Counted from the first letter of the stretch, positions 49,138-61,454 are shown. The stretch is DNA of 64,000 bases from Megalobrama amblycephala (GCF_018812025.1 NC_063062.1:39665496-39729495), one strand, 5' to 3'. Numbers and translations are program-made. Notes: generated by a model not told the origin, from the letters alone.

Positions 49138-50947
49138 GCTCCACTGCAGATGCCAGTCAAGCTACTCCCCATGATTACACAGAGACCAGCCGTAGACTGA
49201 AGAACAAATTAAAACAGGACCACGAGAAGATATTAGTTGGTAATTCACAGACGGGTCATCGGGAATACCTGAACGATATCTACACCGATTTATATGTTGT
49301 GGAGAATGAAACTGGAGGAAGAGTGAACGACCATGAAGTGATACAGATCGAATCAAATCACAACCGATTGACTGCCAAAGAGACGCAAATCAAGTGTAAT
49401 GACATGTTTAAAGTCCAGTGTAATACAGGTCAACGAAACAGAAAAGTGCTGACAATGGGGATCGCAGGAGTGGGAAAAACTGTCTCTGTGAATAAATTCA
49501 TTTTTGACTGGGCTGAAGGAACAGAAAATCAGGATATAGTCTTCATATTTCCACTTCCATTCCGTAGATTGAATTTGATTAAAGAAGAGTACAGTCTCAT
49601 GGGACTGCTAAACAAATACTTCTTTAGGTGTCCTGAAGAACTGCCCTCTCTTCCTGAAGTTGATGGTAAAGTTATGTTCATCTTTGATGGGCTGGATGAA
49701 TGTCGCTTTCCTTTGAGCTTTAAAGAAGATGACATATTTACAAATGCAAATGAAAAAACAACAGTGAGTAAGATAATAATAAACCTTATCAAAAGACATC
49801 TGGTTCCCTCTGCTCTCATCTGGATCACATCCAGACCAGCAGCATCCAGTCTGATACCTCGTGATTACATTGATCAGGTGACTGAAGTGCGTGGATTCAA
49901 CGATGAACAGAAAGAGCAATACTTCATCAAAAACAGTCCTGAGGTTTCTGAAAAAATCATCAGTCATATCAAGAAATCTAGGAGTCTGTACATCATGTGC
50001 CATATCCCTGTCTTCTGCTGGATCTCTCTCACTGTTCTTCAGCCTCTACTGGCTAGAGAGAGCATTGACAAAACACCAACAACTCTCACAGAGATGTACA
50101 CAAGCTTTTTAATTTCTCAGCAGCAACAGATGGAAAAAAAATACTGTGACCCTAAATCGAAAGCCAATGCCAGGTCTTTTGATCAGATTATTCTGAAGCT
50201 TGGGAAACTGGCCTTTCAACAGCTGAAGAAAGGAAATCTGATTTTCTACAAAGAAGATCTTGAGGAATGTGGACTAGATGTCAGCGAAGGGTCTGTGTAC
50301 TCTGGTTTATGCACTCGACTGTTTCAGGAGGAAAAGGTTTCAACAAGAAATGTGTACAGCTTCGTACATCTCAGTGTACAGGAATTCCTTGCTGCTCTTT
50401 ATGTGTTTTTGATTAGCAAACACAAGAAAACGAACCCATTTCTTGAATCCTGGATAGAAAAACTGAAATGGTATTTCTCCAAAAAGCCACTGTTCAAACT
50501 TCATAAGGCTGCAATCAACAAGGCTGTACAAAGCGAGAATGGACACCTGGACCTTTTCCTCCGGTTCCTTCTGGGTCTCTCACTGGAGTCCAATCAGAGT
50601 GACCTGAAGGAGCTACTGCCAAAACTGAAACTGAAAGCAGGGTACATTGAAGACACTGTTGACTATATCAAAAAGACAATACAGATGGAGAAATCAGTGG
50701 AAAGAATCATCAATCTCTTCCACTGTCTGAGTGAACTGGAAGATGATTCTGTGGAGGAAATCCAGAAGAATTTTATCTCAGGAAATCTTTCAGCACAGAA
50801 TCTCTCCTCTGCTCAGTGGTCTGGTCTGGTGTTTGTGCTCCTCATGTCAGAAGAGACTCAAGAGACATTTGAACTGCAGAAATACAGAAGATCTGATGAA
50901 GCACTGATAAAACTGCTGCCAGTGATCAAAAACACCAGAAGAGCACT
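49138..50947 (+). CDS. NLR gene exon 3: FISNA-NACHT and helical domains
   Basis: 1810 bp, acceptor 'ttcttaaag', donor GTGAGG at 50948 (ignoring the donor, the frame would stop at 50949). In order: a FISNA domain (LKNKLKQDHEKILVG, YLNDIYTDLYVVENE, HEVIQIE), the NACHT ATPase with Walker A GIAGVGKTVSV and Walker B VMFIFDGLDECR, the sensor-like IWITSRPAA, a winged-helix part (YIMCHIPVFCWIS), and the NACHT-associated helical region (FVHLSVQEFLAALY, NGHLDLFLRFLLGLSLESN). The domain should bind ATP and drive oligomerisation; it acts in the cytosol. The frame is uninterrupted and no catalytic motif is damaged. It is NLRC3-like/NLRP-like; orthology cannot be set. Confidence 0.93.
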
Positions 50948-51216
50948 GTGAGGATCTTCTTTGCATTAATTTATATACACTTTTAGTTTTTTGTATTTGG
51001 GCCTTCTTTTTACATGGGTGGCTTGTTGGACTAGACTGTTCAGAAATATTCATAAATGCAATGTGTGTGATAATATAAATACTGGTTTGATGTTTTATGA
51101 AGAGAAATTTGTTTTAGTTTGCTTTCATCATTACAGTCAAAAGTTTTGTCAAGCTCTAGTTTATAAATGCTACCAAGTAAGCATTACTGTTGCCATTTGT
51201 TTTGTTCTTTACACAG

Positions 51217-51390
51217 GCTACAGTGCTGTAATCTCACTGCTCAGTCCTGTGAAAGTTTATCTTCAGCTCTACAATCCTCAAACTCTGTCCTAGTAGAGCT
51301 GGACCTCAGTAACAATGACCTGCAGGATTCTGGAGTGAATCTTCTTTTTGATGGACTGAGGAGTCCAATCTGTCGGCTGGAGATATTGAG
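51217..51390 (+). CDS. NLR gene exon 4: leucine-rich repeat
   Basis: 174 bp (58 codons), acceptor 'tctttacacag', donor GTTTAA, phase 2 in and out. It encodes one LRR pair: [17 protein letters not shown] then [18 protein letters not shown]. The 174-bp symmetric LRR exon is the standard building block of NLR C-termini. The donor GTTTAA is weaker than those of its neighbours. Confidence 0.88.
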
Positions 51391-51487
51391 GTTTAAGTTC
51401 AAATATTTATTTATTTGCAATAAGTTAATAATTAAAAATGACCCTAAAATGTATTCTGTATGCAATAACATTGTTTTAATTCTTCAG

Positions 51488-51661
51488 ATTTCCAACATGT
51501 AATCTCACTGCTCAGTGTTGTGAGAGTTTGTCTTCAGCTCTACAATCCTCAAACTCTGTCCTGAAAGAGCTGGACCTGAGTAACAATGACCTGCAGGATT
51601 CTGGAGTGAAGCTTCTTTCTGATGGACTGAAGAGTTCAAACTGTCAGCTGGAGATAATGAG
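51488..51661 (+). CDS. NLR gene exon 5: leucine-rich repeat
   Basis: 174 bp, acceptor 'attcttcag', donor GTGAAT, phase 2 in and out. It is very close to exon 4 (most of 'ctcactgctcagt.ctgtgaaagtttgtcttcagc' is shared), so it arose by recent exon duplication. It encodes [16 protein letters not shown] and [18 protein letters not shown]. Confidence 0.88.
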
Positions 51662-53118
51662 GTGAATGGTTTTAAAATGATTAACTATGCTATAATCAGA
51701 GATGGACCTAACCAATAAACGAAGTGGCCGCTTAGGGCCTCAGGGAATCAGAGGGCCCCATCTGATTTGGCAAAACATATTTAGCAAATGATCCAGGGCA
51801 GATTTGTGTTTGCACTCTGAAAACTGTCAAAGTCAACATATCTGTTGATTTGTTGAACACAATGGCTGATCAGGGGCATTTAAGTTCATCAGAATCCACT
51901 CGCAGTTCAAAATGCCAGAGTTTTTAATCAGTGCTTACCTTCAGTGCTTACCTCCTCACTCCTAACTATACTTGGGGACAGTACTCTGGGTTTGGGCCAA
52001 ATTCCAAACTCGGAGCCCTCCCCCTGGACAGCACATTAAATATATATATCCTTTACTTTATCTGATTATATGCAAGTGTCAAGTAGTGAATTATGAGACA
52101 GCAAATTGAAAATATTTTATTTCAGCAAATTATATGCTTACAAAAGTAAAAGAACTGGTATTTGCTTACTAAGTTTGCCCTGGCTATAAAAGTGCTATCA
52201 CAACGTTTACACTTGAGCATATATACACAAACATTTGTAAGTGACATTGTAATATTGGCAATTGGCAATAATAAGTTTTATATTATTATTAATAATAATA
52301 TAATATTATAATATAATAATATTTATATTATTATTATATTATCACCATGCACAACAAAGACAATACTGTTTTCTGTAATTTCAAACAGGTAAATATACGT
52401 TTTGCATTAAGATGATGTACAGTTGTCTATGCACTTATGCTGATAACACAACTATTATATATATAGCTATTATATTATCATTATCAATCAATAATGCCCA
52501 TACATAACAAAGACAGCAGATGTTGCTGATGTAAACACAATTACATCTGTAAAATATTACGTCTGTGCACTTGGTATGAGTAAGTGTGCCCTTGTGTGAG
52601 GTGCCAGTAAAGGCGAGCATGATGCAGCCACATTCCTAAACAAACTGTCCAAAGTAAACTGATAAATTAGTGGGTATGGACGCACAATGTATGTATATGT
52701 CTGTTGAGGATGTGCCATAGGATGGACAAATATTTATTGATTGGCCGTAGACCTTGAGTATCTGTTGATTAGCCATATAGAGTACACTCATTTAGTGCAT
52801 TTAAAACATTAGGCATAAGGCTGTATTTTAGCATAAGCAGTGTCATAGGCTAACCCAAACCGAACATTTATATATAAAAATATAATGTCTACTGTTTAGA
52901 TGGTATCATATTATTTTGCCGTAGGCTAAAATATATTTGCACTAAATCAGATCATATTTACACTTAATCAGATATTTACAAACAAGCTACACACGCAGTG
53001 TCATAAGCTTACCAGAAATTAGAGAAATACATTACAAATAAGTTTAGATATTTGTAAGGCAATATTTCCTGTAAGCTGAAAAAAGCAAGACAAAACTAGG
53101 CAAAATATAGTATGAAAT

Positions 53119-53765
53119 TTATATGAGTTTTATATTATCAGAAAAAAGATTTATATAACACCAAACAATATCCTCGTCAGGATCAATTCGGTGTTCAAAA
53201 TGCAACTGTTCGTTGTCTGAGTTGCAATCTTCCTCTGAGGAAAAAGTAAGTTCTTCCTCATTGTCTGGAAAGTGGGGTTGGGGGTTGGGGTTGGGGGTTG
53301 GGGGCTTGTGCGATGCATATAGTTCAGCCAAACTATTGACCATGTGAATGGTGCCGGGGTGTGTAACATAATGAAGGGAGAAGTAAAAGACCTCTCCTTG
53401 GTTTCGAATAAACCGAGAATATTTATTTTTGGTTTGACTTAATTTAAAAGTAGACATTCAAAGCATAATGTAGAAGTATCTCTCGTGTCTGTGTGGCAAG
53501 TATTTGCTGAGTTTGTTCATTTTCAGACGTATTTCAGAATTTACCTCACTGAGAGAGAAACATCTGATTGCGCATCATGTTTTTTCCCTTTATTTTATGA
53601 AAAGCACTACGTTTTTTGTGTGTACACAAATAAAAGTAGATACTTAACAGTTTCAAATGATGTATAACACTGGTATGTATGACCAAATTCGACGTAGTAT
53701 TTTCAATCTCTTTCACACTGATGAGAAAAAAGCGACGTGGTATCACCGGCGCGACCGCTGACCCC
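53119..53765 (-). repeat. Diverged relative of the piggyBac-like element
   Basis: At 53545-53700 the order 'gcatcatg', 'ctttattttatgaaaagcac', 'acaaataaaagtaga', 'tagtttt/cagtttcaa' and a GC-rich 'accggcgcg' end parallels 1490-1680 of copy 1. A minus-strand frame (53457-53119) ends with acidic FSSEEDCNSDNEQ and DPDEDIVW motifs, which would suit the N-terminus of a piggyBac transposase. This is inference from layout, not a clear domain match. Confidence 0.4.
53275..53310 (+). repeat. G-rich run with quadruplex potential
   Basis: Five runs of four or five G separated by TT: the pattern (GGGG(G)TT)n. The opposite strand codes PNPNPQP in the acidic frame above. Confidence 0.8.
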
Positions 53766-54377
53766 CCTACATTCACTCTTATTTGTATGACTCTGTCAAT
53801 GTTTCTTGTCTAAATGTAAGTATATTTTTAATTCAAAATGACATTTGAAGAAAAAAGTAACAGTGGTGTAATGTAACGAAATAATAATACTTCGATACAG
53901 TATTTAAGTATTTTTAGGGAGAATCTGTACATCTGCATTTTCGTTACTTATTACAAAATAAAGTCGAAAGAACACAGACTGCAAGCATGTGCAAACAAGT
54001 GCTCGCACAACCGCGGTTGATTTAATTTTCTGGGTTGCGGCCATTGCTGGAGTGCGCTGCCATTATACAGTACGAGAGCGACCTCTAGAGGCAAAATAAA
54101 AACTATCACTCATGCCTCGTAGAGTTAGTCTTGACACATGACGTGAGGCTGTTGCTCTACACAGAGCAGGACACTTCAAAAACGGATTGAAACAGACAAC
54201 AACCAAACGGTATGTTATACAGTTTACACTACAGTACATATTTTCATATCATTATAAAGTAATTAGTTTGTTGACTAGATGCTGCATTAGTGGAGAACAG
54301 TGATATGTTTGCCGTCGAGGTTGAGAGGATGTTAACTTTAGTAGTACCTCAAGCGGTTAAAACAATGTGACAAAAAC

Positions 54378-55475
54378 GGTAACGCTTTAGATTACAGCCC
54401 GGAAAGTACTGCGTAATTACAATGAATTTACAGCATAACTATCGATAATTATAGTGTAACTATACAGTAAGTATGTGTAAGTATAGGGGAACAATATGTA
54501 AAGTATTGGGAATAAAGGGGTAACAACCAGGAAAATAACAAATTATTTATACTGTAAATATTTTATAACTAAGGGGTATGTATGACATATAACTAAGGGG
54601 TAAGTATGACATTACGGGCTGTAAATTAAAGTGGAGCTTGTTACCCTCTTATTTCATGTAGTTATAGGGTAAATATGACATTACGGTCCGTAAATTAAAG
54701 TGGAGCTTGTTACCCTCTTATTTCATGTAGTTACAGGGTAAATATGACATTACGGGCTGTAAATTAAAGTAGAGCTTGTTACCCTCTTATTTCAAGTAGT
54801 TACAGGGTAAATATGACATTACGGGCTGTAAATTAAAGTGGAGCTTGTTACCCTCGTATTTCATGTAGTTACAGGGTAAATATGACATTACGGGCTGTAA
54901 ATTAAAGTGGAGCTTGTTACCCTCTTATTTCATGTACAGTAGTTACAGGGTAAGTAATTAATAAAATGCAAAAAATCTGATATCACTGACTCCAAAACTT
55001 TATTTGAAAAACAACTTTATTAAAAACAGGTCTACAACACTTATTATTCATTTTTTTAAATCAACTTCATTTCAAACTCTAAAGAGTTACTTTCCTGACA
55101 GAAAGTAACAAGTTTTGTCCGTTTTTTGGTTGTTGTTTCTCGCTTGGCTTCCTCCTCCTCTTGTTTCTCAGCTGATGAATCTTAAGAAGGAATCTCATTG
55201 CTGTTCTGTATTATAAGAAAATATAGCACACCCCGAAATTTTCTCATGGTTTAGGCTATTCATCTTTTCGCTTCTGACCAACTGTCACCAGCGCCTGCAT
55301 GAGAGTCGACTTTGCGTTTGACGAAGCACATTGAAATGAGCAACGTGAAGCTTTCATGACGTTCTCGCGGGATATTCGTGTGAAACTCGCACAAGAACTG
55401 CCGTCTCTGTTATTCTGTCTTGTTTGTTTCTCATTCTCATTATCTGTTATTCTGTGTATTTTGTTGTGAGCATTA

Positions 55476-55510
<35 letters not shown>

Positions 55511-56574
55511 ACGGCATCCAACATCTGCGTGAGTTTCTCGGCACACTTACGTCACGCTTCAAGTTACGTCAAGCATGAACTCTCAACCCTTGCATGCACG
55601 CGCAGGAGACAGTTGGTCGAAAGTTTTAAAAATATTCAAATATTTGGTATTTTTTCTTACAAATATGTATCGTTTCACTTAAGAAGACATCGATTCATCC
55701 ATTAGGGTCGTATGGATTACTGTAGTTATTGCTGTATGTGCTGTTTGATGCTTCGACTTTTAGGAACACGTGAGCTTGCATTATAAAGCGTTCCCAGATG
55801 ATTTATTTTTTTTCCTAAAATCCTTTTTGTGTTCATCTTAAGAAGGAAAGTCGTATACATCTCAGATGGCATGAGGGTAAAAGATGAGTAAACGGTGAGC
55901 ACATTTCCGGGTGTACTGTATTTTCTTATAATACAGAATAGCAAATAGGATTCCCTCTTAAGATTCATCAGTGGAAAGAAAGAAAAAGAGGAACAAGAGG
56001 AGGAGAAAGCCAAGCAAGAGAAACAAATAAGAAGTGTTACAACTTTAAATCTGTTTTGAAATAAGTTGTTTTTCAAATAAAGTTTTCCAAGTGATATGAC
56101 TGTTTGCGTTTTTATTTATTTATTTATTTTTTATTAATTACTTACCCTGTAACTACATGAAACAAGAGTGTAACAAGCTCCACTTTAATTTACGGCCCGT
56201 AATGTCATATTTACCCTATAACTACATGAAATAAGAGGGTAACAAGCTCCACTTTAATTTACGGCCCGTAATGTCATATTTACCCTATAACTACATGAAA
56301 TAAGAGTGTAACAAGTTCCACTTTAATTTACGGCCCGTAATGTCATACTTACCCCTTAGTTATATGTCATATGTACCCCTTAGTTATAAAATATTTACAG
56401 TATAAATAATTTGTTATTTTCCTGGTTGTTACCCCTTTATTCCCAATACTTTACATATTGTTCCCCTATACTTACACATACTTACTGTATAGTTACACTA
56501 TAATTATTGAAAGTTACGCTGTAAATTTGTTGTAATTACACAGTACTTTCCGGGCTGTAATCTAAAGCGTTACC
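54378..56574. mobile_element. Foldback hAT element with mirrored 69-bp tandem repeats
   Basis: Termini GGTAACGCTTTAGATTACAG match at both ends. The 8-bp duplication ACAAAAAC is perfect (54370-54377, 56575-56582). The arms are about 800 bp. Each carries a 69-bp tandem repeat: five units in the left arm ('acattacgg' at 54609, 54679, 54748, 54817, 54886) and three in the right (56192, 56261, 56330). A further paired stretch includes 'cttcctcctcctcttgtttctc'. The loop holds a poly(A) run of about 30 at 55479-55508. Confidence 0.9.
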
Positions 56575-57252
56575 ACAAAAACATATGTCACGATTTAATG
56601 TCACGATTGTTAGCATTCATTTGCATTAGTTTATATCCATTTGTTCGTTGTTATGCATTCATTATCCAGTGAAGTTGAATATTTAAAATGTATTCTCATC
56701 ATACAGCGACAGAAGCATAACAAATCAGAAATGTATTAGATTTCAGTTCTTTTATCGGCACTGTGACACATATTTTGATTAGACAATCAAGTTTTCTAAA
56801 ATAGAGCCAAAGAATGGGCGAAAGAATACATATAATAGACCCATGCTATGTCTTTGTGTGTAAAGATGGTAATTTTTAAGCATGACTGTTTGGATTTATA
56901 TGTAATGGTAACACTTTACAATAAAAGTCCATTTGTAACATTAAATAAGGTTAATAAAACTATTGTTCATCTTTAATTTCAACATTTACATTTTAACTTT
57001 TTAAAGTTGTCTTACATTAGTTATAATGCACTATGAATTAACATGAACGATCAATGTATAATTAATATTTTAGTATTTTTTATATTTAAAAATTACAATA
57101 AACATTTAGCCTTTTTTTTAATTCAAATAAACAAAATGTAAGAGAGTTAAAACTTAACACAATCTTCCTGCTCAAACTGTGTATAGAATAATTTAAGATT
57201 TTTTTTTTCTCCTTTTGTATTTTAAATTTACTTGTACTTTTACTTTCAATAC

Positions 57253-58216
57253 TTAAAGATGCCCAAGAATGATTTTTCACAAGATGTAATATAAGTCTAA
57301 GGTGTCTCCTGAATGTGTCTGTGAAGTTTCAGCTCAAAATACCCCATAGATTTTTTTAAATTAATTTTTTTAACTGCCTATTTTGGGGCATCATTAACAA
57401 TGCACTGATTTACACTAGGCGCCGCCCCTTTAAATCGCGTGCTCCCTGCCAAACGAGCTCTCGACTATTACAGTGCATTTACAAAGTTCACACAGCTAAT
57501 ATAACCCTCAAATGGATCTTTACAAGATGTTCGTCATGCATGCTGTATGCATGCTTCGAATTATGTGAGTAAAGTATTTATTTGGATGTTAACGTTTTAT
57601 TCTGAGTGAATTTGAGGCAGTGCTCCGTGGCTAAAGCTAACATTACACACTGTTGGAGAGATTTATAAAGAATGAAGTTTTTATGCATTATACAGACTGC
57701 AAGTGTTTAAAAATGAAAATAGCGATGGCTCTCTTGTCTCCGTGAATACAGTAAGAAACGATGGTAACTTTAACCACATTTAACAGTAAATTAGCAACAT
57801 GCTAACGAAACATTTAGAAAGACAATTTACAAATATCAGTAAAAATATCATGATATCATGGATCATGTCAGTTATTATTGCTCCAACTGCCATTTTTCGC
57901 TGTTGTTCTTGCTTGCTTACCTAGTCTGATGCTTCGTCTGTGCACAGATCCAGACGTTAATACTGGCTTGTGTAATCCCTTGAACATGGGCTGGCATTAT
58001 GCAAATATTGGGGGCGTACACCCCGACTGTTACGTAACAGTCGGTGTTATGTTGAGATTCGCCTGTTCTTCGGAGGTCTTTTAAACAAATGAGATTTATA
58101 TAAGAAGGAGGAAACAATGGAGTTTGAGACTCACTGTATGTCTTTTCCATGTACTGAACTCTTGTTATTTAACTATGCCGAGGTAAATTCAATTTTTGAA
58201 TCTAGGGCACCTTTAA
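57253..58216. mobile_element. TTAA-flanked MITE
   Basis: TTAA at 57253 and 58213 border AGATGCCCAAGA and, inward from the right, AGGTGCCCTAGA. The 964-bp interior has a self-complementary 'gactgttacgtaacagtc' at 58026. No transposase. Kolobok or piggyBac origin is likely from the target. Confidence 0.7.
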
Positions 58217-58255
58217 GTATGTTTAATTTTGTGATAAATTATTTCCCGCTGGACA

Positions 58256-58285
58256 CGCACGCGCACACACACACACACACACACA
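58256..58285. repeat. Microsatellite (CA)n
   Basis: About 14 CA units with one interruption near the start. Confidence 0.95.
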
Positions 58286-58513
58286 CCTGGATACATACCC
58301 CATTCACTCTCCATTTCCCTCTCCTTAACTGCTGTTTCTGCCGTCGGCAAAGCGGGTGCACACGCCGGGCTGATGGCTCACGGACATTCCTCCACAACAC
58401 ATTTTCCCTCAGCCCAGTCTCATGCCCGATCATTTTACACACACACACTGTCCATGTCTTATCTTCGTTCAATTGATTGTTTGCCTGGGTTTAGTCGGTT
58501 TTTCGGTGGGTAA

Positions 58514-58705
58514 AGGCTGATTTATACTTCAGCGTCGGACCTACGCCGGAGCACCATAGGCTATGCGTCTGTTTTCATTTATACTTCTGCGTTGTTGTCT
58601 GCGCCGACGTGCATGCAGACCACTAGGAGGCGGTGTCCGCGGTCATGTTGAGTATCAAAACAAAAGCCAAAGAAGAAGCAGCTCGTCAGAAGTATAAACC
58701 AGCCT
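58514..58705. mobile_element. Harbinger-type MITE, 192 bp
   Basis: AGGCTGATTTATACTTC pairs with GAAGTATAAACCAGCCT, and TAA flanks both sides (58511-58513, 58706-58708), the TWA signature. No coding sequence. Confidence 0.85.
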
Positions 58706-59440
58706 TAAATGCTGCATCGGACAAACAGAGCACACGGAGGGTGCCTGCTTATGACGTAACGGTTGGTCGTGCCAGCGCAGCACAACCGGACGCCGGCTAA
58801 ACCATTGTCTTGTGTGTGGTGGGGCGAGATTATGTGTAAAATATGTGTTGAAAATGTACATGTTTCTGTGTTATTGAGGACGATGAATATATTTATTTGA
58901 ATTGTGAGAACTATTGCTTAAGGTTGATTTAATGAGTGAAATGCCTCATTTACTGGCACTGTAAATAAAGTACACCCTGCACGGAAGTCTTTTTTTATCA
59001 TTATTTTTTTTTCCATCCCTCACGGACTCCTGTTACTGTTCCCCTCCCTGAAGCGAGTAGTGCCGCTCGCTTTACTACAAATAAAAAAAAAAAACTTTTC
59101 ATACTCAAGTACAAGAAACATCACAAACTTTTACTCAAATAACATTCTAAACAGTGACTTTAACTTCTACCAAAGTCATTTTCTGGTAAGATCTCTATAC
59201 TTTAACTCAAGTATGGTTTTCGAGTACTTTGTACACCACTGAAAAGTAATGACTTGAAATTACTGCTGGTTACTCGTCAGTGTTTTTAAACAATTAAAAG
59301 AAATTAATACCCAATAAAAGGCTAAAATAGAGAATGAATCTAGAGAAAGTAACAGCTGCAAATACAAACTCCACAGGTCAGTGTGTGATTGTCATGTCTG
59401 ATTGCCAAACCTATGTCATGTGGACTCTATGTCTTTGTAG

Positions 59441-59614
59441 ATTGTCTGGCTGTATGGTGACAGAGGATGGCTGTGGTTATGTGTCTTCAGCTCTGAGTTC
59501 AAACTCTTCACACCTGAGAGAGCTGGATCTGAGCTACAATCACCCAGGAGATTCAGGAGTCAAGCTGCTGACTGATAAACTCAACCATTCAAACTACAAA
59601 CTGGGTAAACTCAA
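59441..59614 (+). CDS. NLR gene exon 6: leucine-rich repeat
   Basis: 174 bp, acceptor 'gtctttgtag', donor GTATGT, phase 2 in and out. It joins exon 5 in frame across a 7.8-kb intron. It encodes LSGCMVTEDGCGYVSSALSS and RELDLSYNHPGDSGVKLL. It is less like exons 4 and 5 than they are to each other. The gene must continue past this donor; I find no further LRR or B30.2 exon before 64000. Confidence 0.85.
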
Positions 59615-59641
59615 GTATGTAGAGCAGAAATAATTTTGATT

Positions 59642-60112
59642 TAAAAAACTCCCAAAACAGCATTACACCCTTCACTTATTAACAAACAGTTAAACTTAAT
59701 TTGTTAGATGTATTTATTAAAAGTTCTTATTGAGAATTTAGTAATTTAGTTTAGTTTTAGCTCTAGTTATACTATGGGGCTGTTGAATGCTTCATTTTAT
59801 TGGCTGATGAACATTCTAAGGTGTGCAATTATTTCCAGTAAACACACAGCTAAAGTAGTTCCAGGCAGGTCTTGACTGCATTACAGTTCCAGATCACTTC
59901 AAAAAATTATTTCAGTTATTTCAAAGGTCCTGACAGCCTACAACAACAAAAGAACCAAAACCCACAAATACATTGACCAAACAAATAAATATAACAAACA
60001 GGGTGTAAATCACAAAGCATTTCTGTTATTTTCCTACAAAATAATGTTTTATTCACTTTCTCCCACTCTCTTCCAAACAAATGCAAACAGATTCAGTACA
60101 GACACACAGGGC
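59642..60112. other. Unassigned, presumed intron 6
   Basis: No exon or named repeat is visible. Confidence 0.35.
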
Positions 60113-60960
60113 TGGGTGATATAGCCTAAAAAAATAACATGATAACATTTTTTATATCTGTCGATATCGATAAATATCACGATAAATGTCAAATCTTTAT
60201 TTCTTTCAAATTTAAAAGCCTATTTAAGTGAAAGTTGTAGAAACCAGACCATTAATTGTGGTTTTAAACTACTCTTTATTGCCAACATGACAAACAAAAA
60301 TCTTAATATGAAAATGAGTTTCTAAGATTCTGCATGTTCAAACAGGTGATATTTTTTTCTAGTCATGAAACAGGTTTGTGTTGCCTGACTTTGATTGCAC
60401 ATATCTTTGGCACAAAATTATTAATATTACATGTTTTGTCTCTCTTAAAAATGCACAATTGACATTAGCTTGAGTTGACAGTGGTAGTACCTTGAGTTAG
60501 GATGCAGATGTAAATTTATGTTCATTAACAAAAACAGTAACATCTGTAGAAATTGTAACAACCTCATTTTTATATGGTCAAATTTAAGTATTTTGGCTGT
60601 CTGAGTTTTATTAAAATTAACCATTGTTTTTCCATAATATCATGCATAACAGTTTAAATCATGCACATAGCACCTCACTACCATAGTAAAATAACTAAAT
60701 GGTTTCTATGGAATTTGTATGAAAATAAATTTTAAAATAAAGTTTGTTTGCCCACATAGTCTTTAAGATATCAGGTTATCTTATTTGGTTTGCTCTCCAC
60801 TGATGAGGGGCTCAATGAAGCAGCTTTAACTCAAGCTCTGATATACCCCCACTGTAAATAAATATAGGATTACAAAGGGCAAGGTACCTAAGATGAAGGT
60901 GCAGTTTGGGGAGGTAGAGGGGTCCTGGAACACCTTTAAACTGAAAACAGAAGACTTTTA
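60113..60960. repeat. hAT-type MITE end and unassigned sequence
   Basis: 'cagggctgggtgatatagcc' with 'tcgatatcgataaatatcacg' following is a common vertebrate MITE start. The far end is not found. The rest is AT-rich. Confidence 0.4.
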
Positions 60961-61454
60961 ATGCATTCTTGCGGTTCATTTATGTGTTTAGTCTATAGGT
61001 ATGCGCATGTATATGAATGTGTATGTGCCCAGATGCTTAGTCTTTCTTACATATTGATATTACTTGTCTGGCCTGCATAATACAGAAAAATAAGTCATTT
61101 CCACAGATCCATGCAAACTGGAATAACTTTAATAGTGTTTTATAGGGAAAGGGAAGGAGGCTAATGATATGCTTCCTAATGATATCTCCCAAGGGTAGCA
61201 TGTACAGAGTGAAAAGCAACGGTCCTAGTACTGAGCCTTGTGGTACTCCATATTGAACTTGTGATCTATATGACATCTCTTTGTTTACTACTACAAACTG
61301 ATAACGGTCAGATAAGTATGATTTGAACCATGCCAATGCAGTTCCACAAATGGCAACATCTTGTGATCAATAGTGTCGAATGCAGCACTAAGATCCAATA
61401 ATACAACCACGATCTGATGATAAGAGCAAATCATTTGTAACTCTAATAGGGTCT
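60961..61454 (-). pseudogene. L2-type LINE fragment
   Basis: The minus-strand frame 61336-61037 has [37 protein letters not shown] and GDIIRKH, the RT palm region of L2/CR1 LINEs. Just upstream a shifted frame keeps LSAAFDT-like residues. The catalytic YADD box is missing: the sequence jumps to unrelated text after IIRKH, so it is internally deleted. Confidence 0.8.

Larger units (their letters stand above)
51662..53860. other. Intron 5, first part
   Basis: Spliced-out sequence of the NLR gene. It contains AT-rich (TAATA)n-like text at 52265-52345 and, at about 53540-53765, words that match the right end of the piggyBac-like MITEs (described separately). No exon is seen. Confidence 0.5.
53861..59241. 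mobile_element. hAT element of 5.4 kb inside NLR intron 5
   Basis: CAGTGGTGTAATG at 53861 and CAGTGGTGTACAAAG inward from the right end form the inverted termini. A perfect 8-bp duplication AAAAGTAA lies at 53853-53860 and 59242-59249. About 3.35 kb of its length consists of three later insertions (54378-56574, 57253-58216, 58514-58705). No transposase was recognised. It accounts for most of the 7.8-kb distance between LRR exons 5 and 6. Confidence 0.85.

Noticed and set aside
50948..50951. Stop codon TGA at 50949 as the end of the NLR protein
   Set aside because: A good donor (GTGAGG) begins one base earlier, and splicing to 51217 continues in phase into LRR exons.
50340..51053. Minus-strand frames across the NLR exon
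   Set aside because: Antisense shadows of the NACHT exon, which has clear domains on the plus strand.
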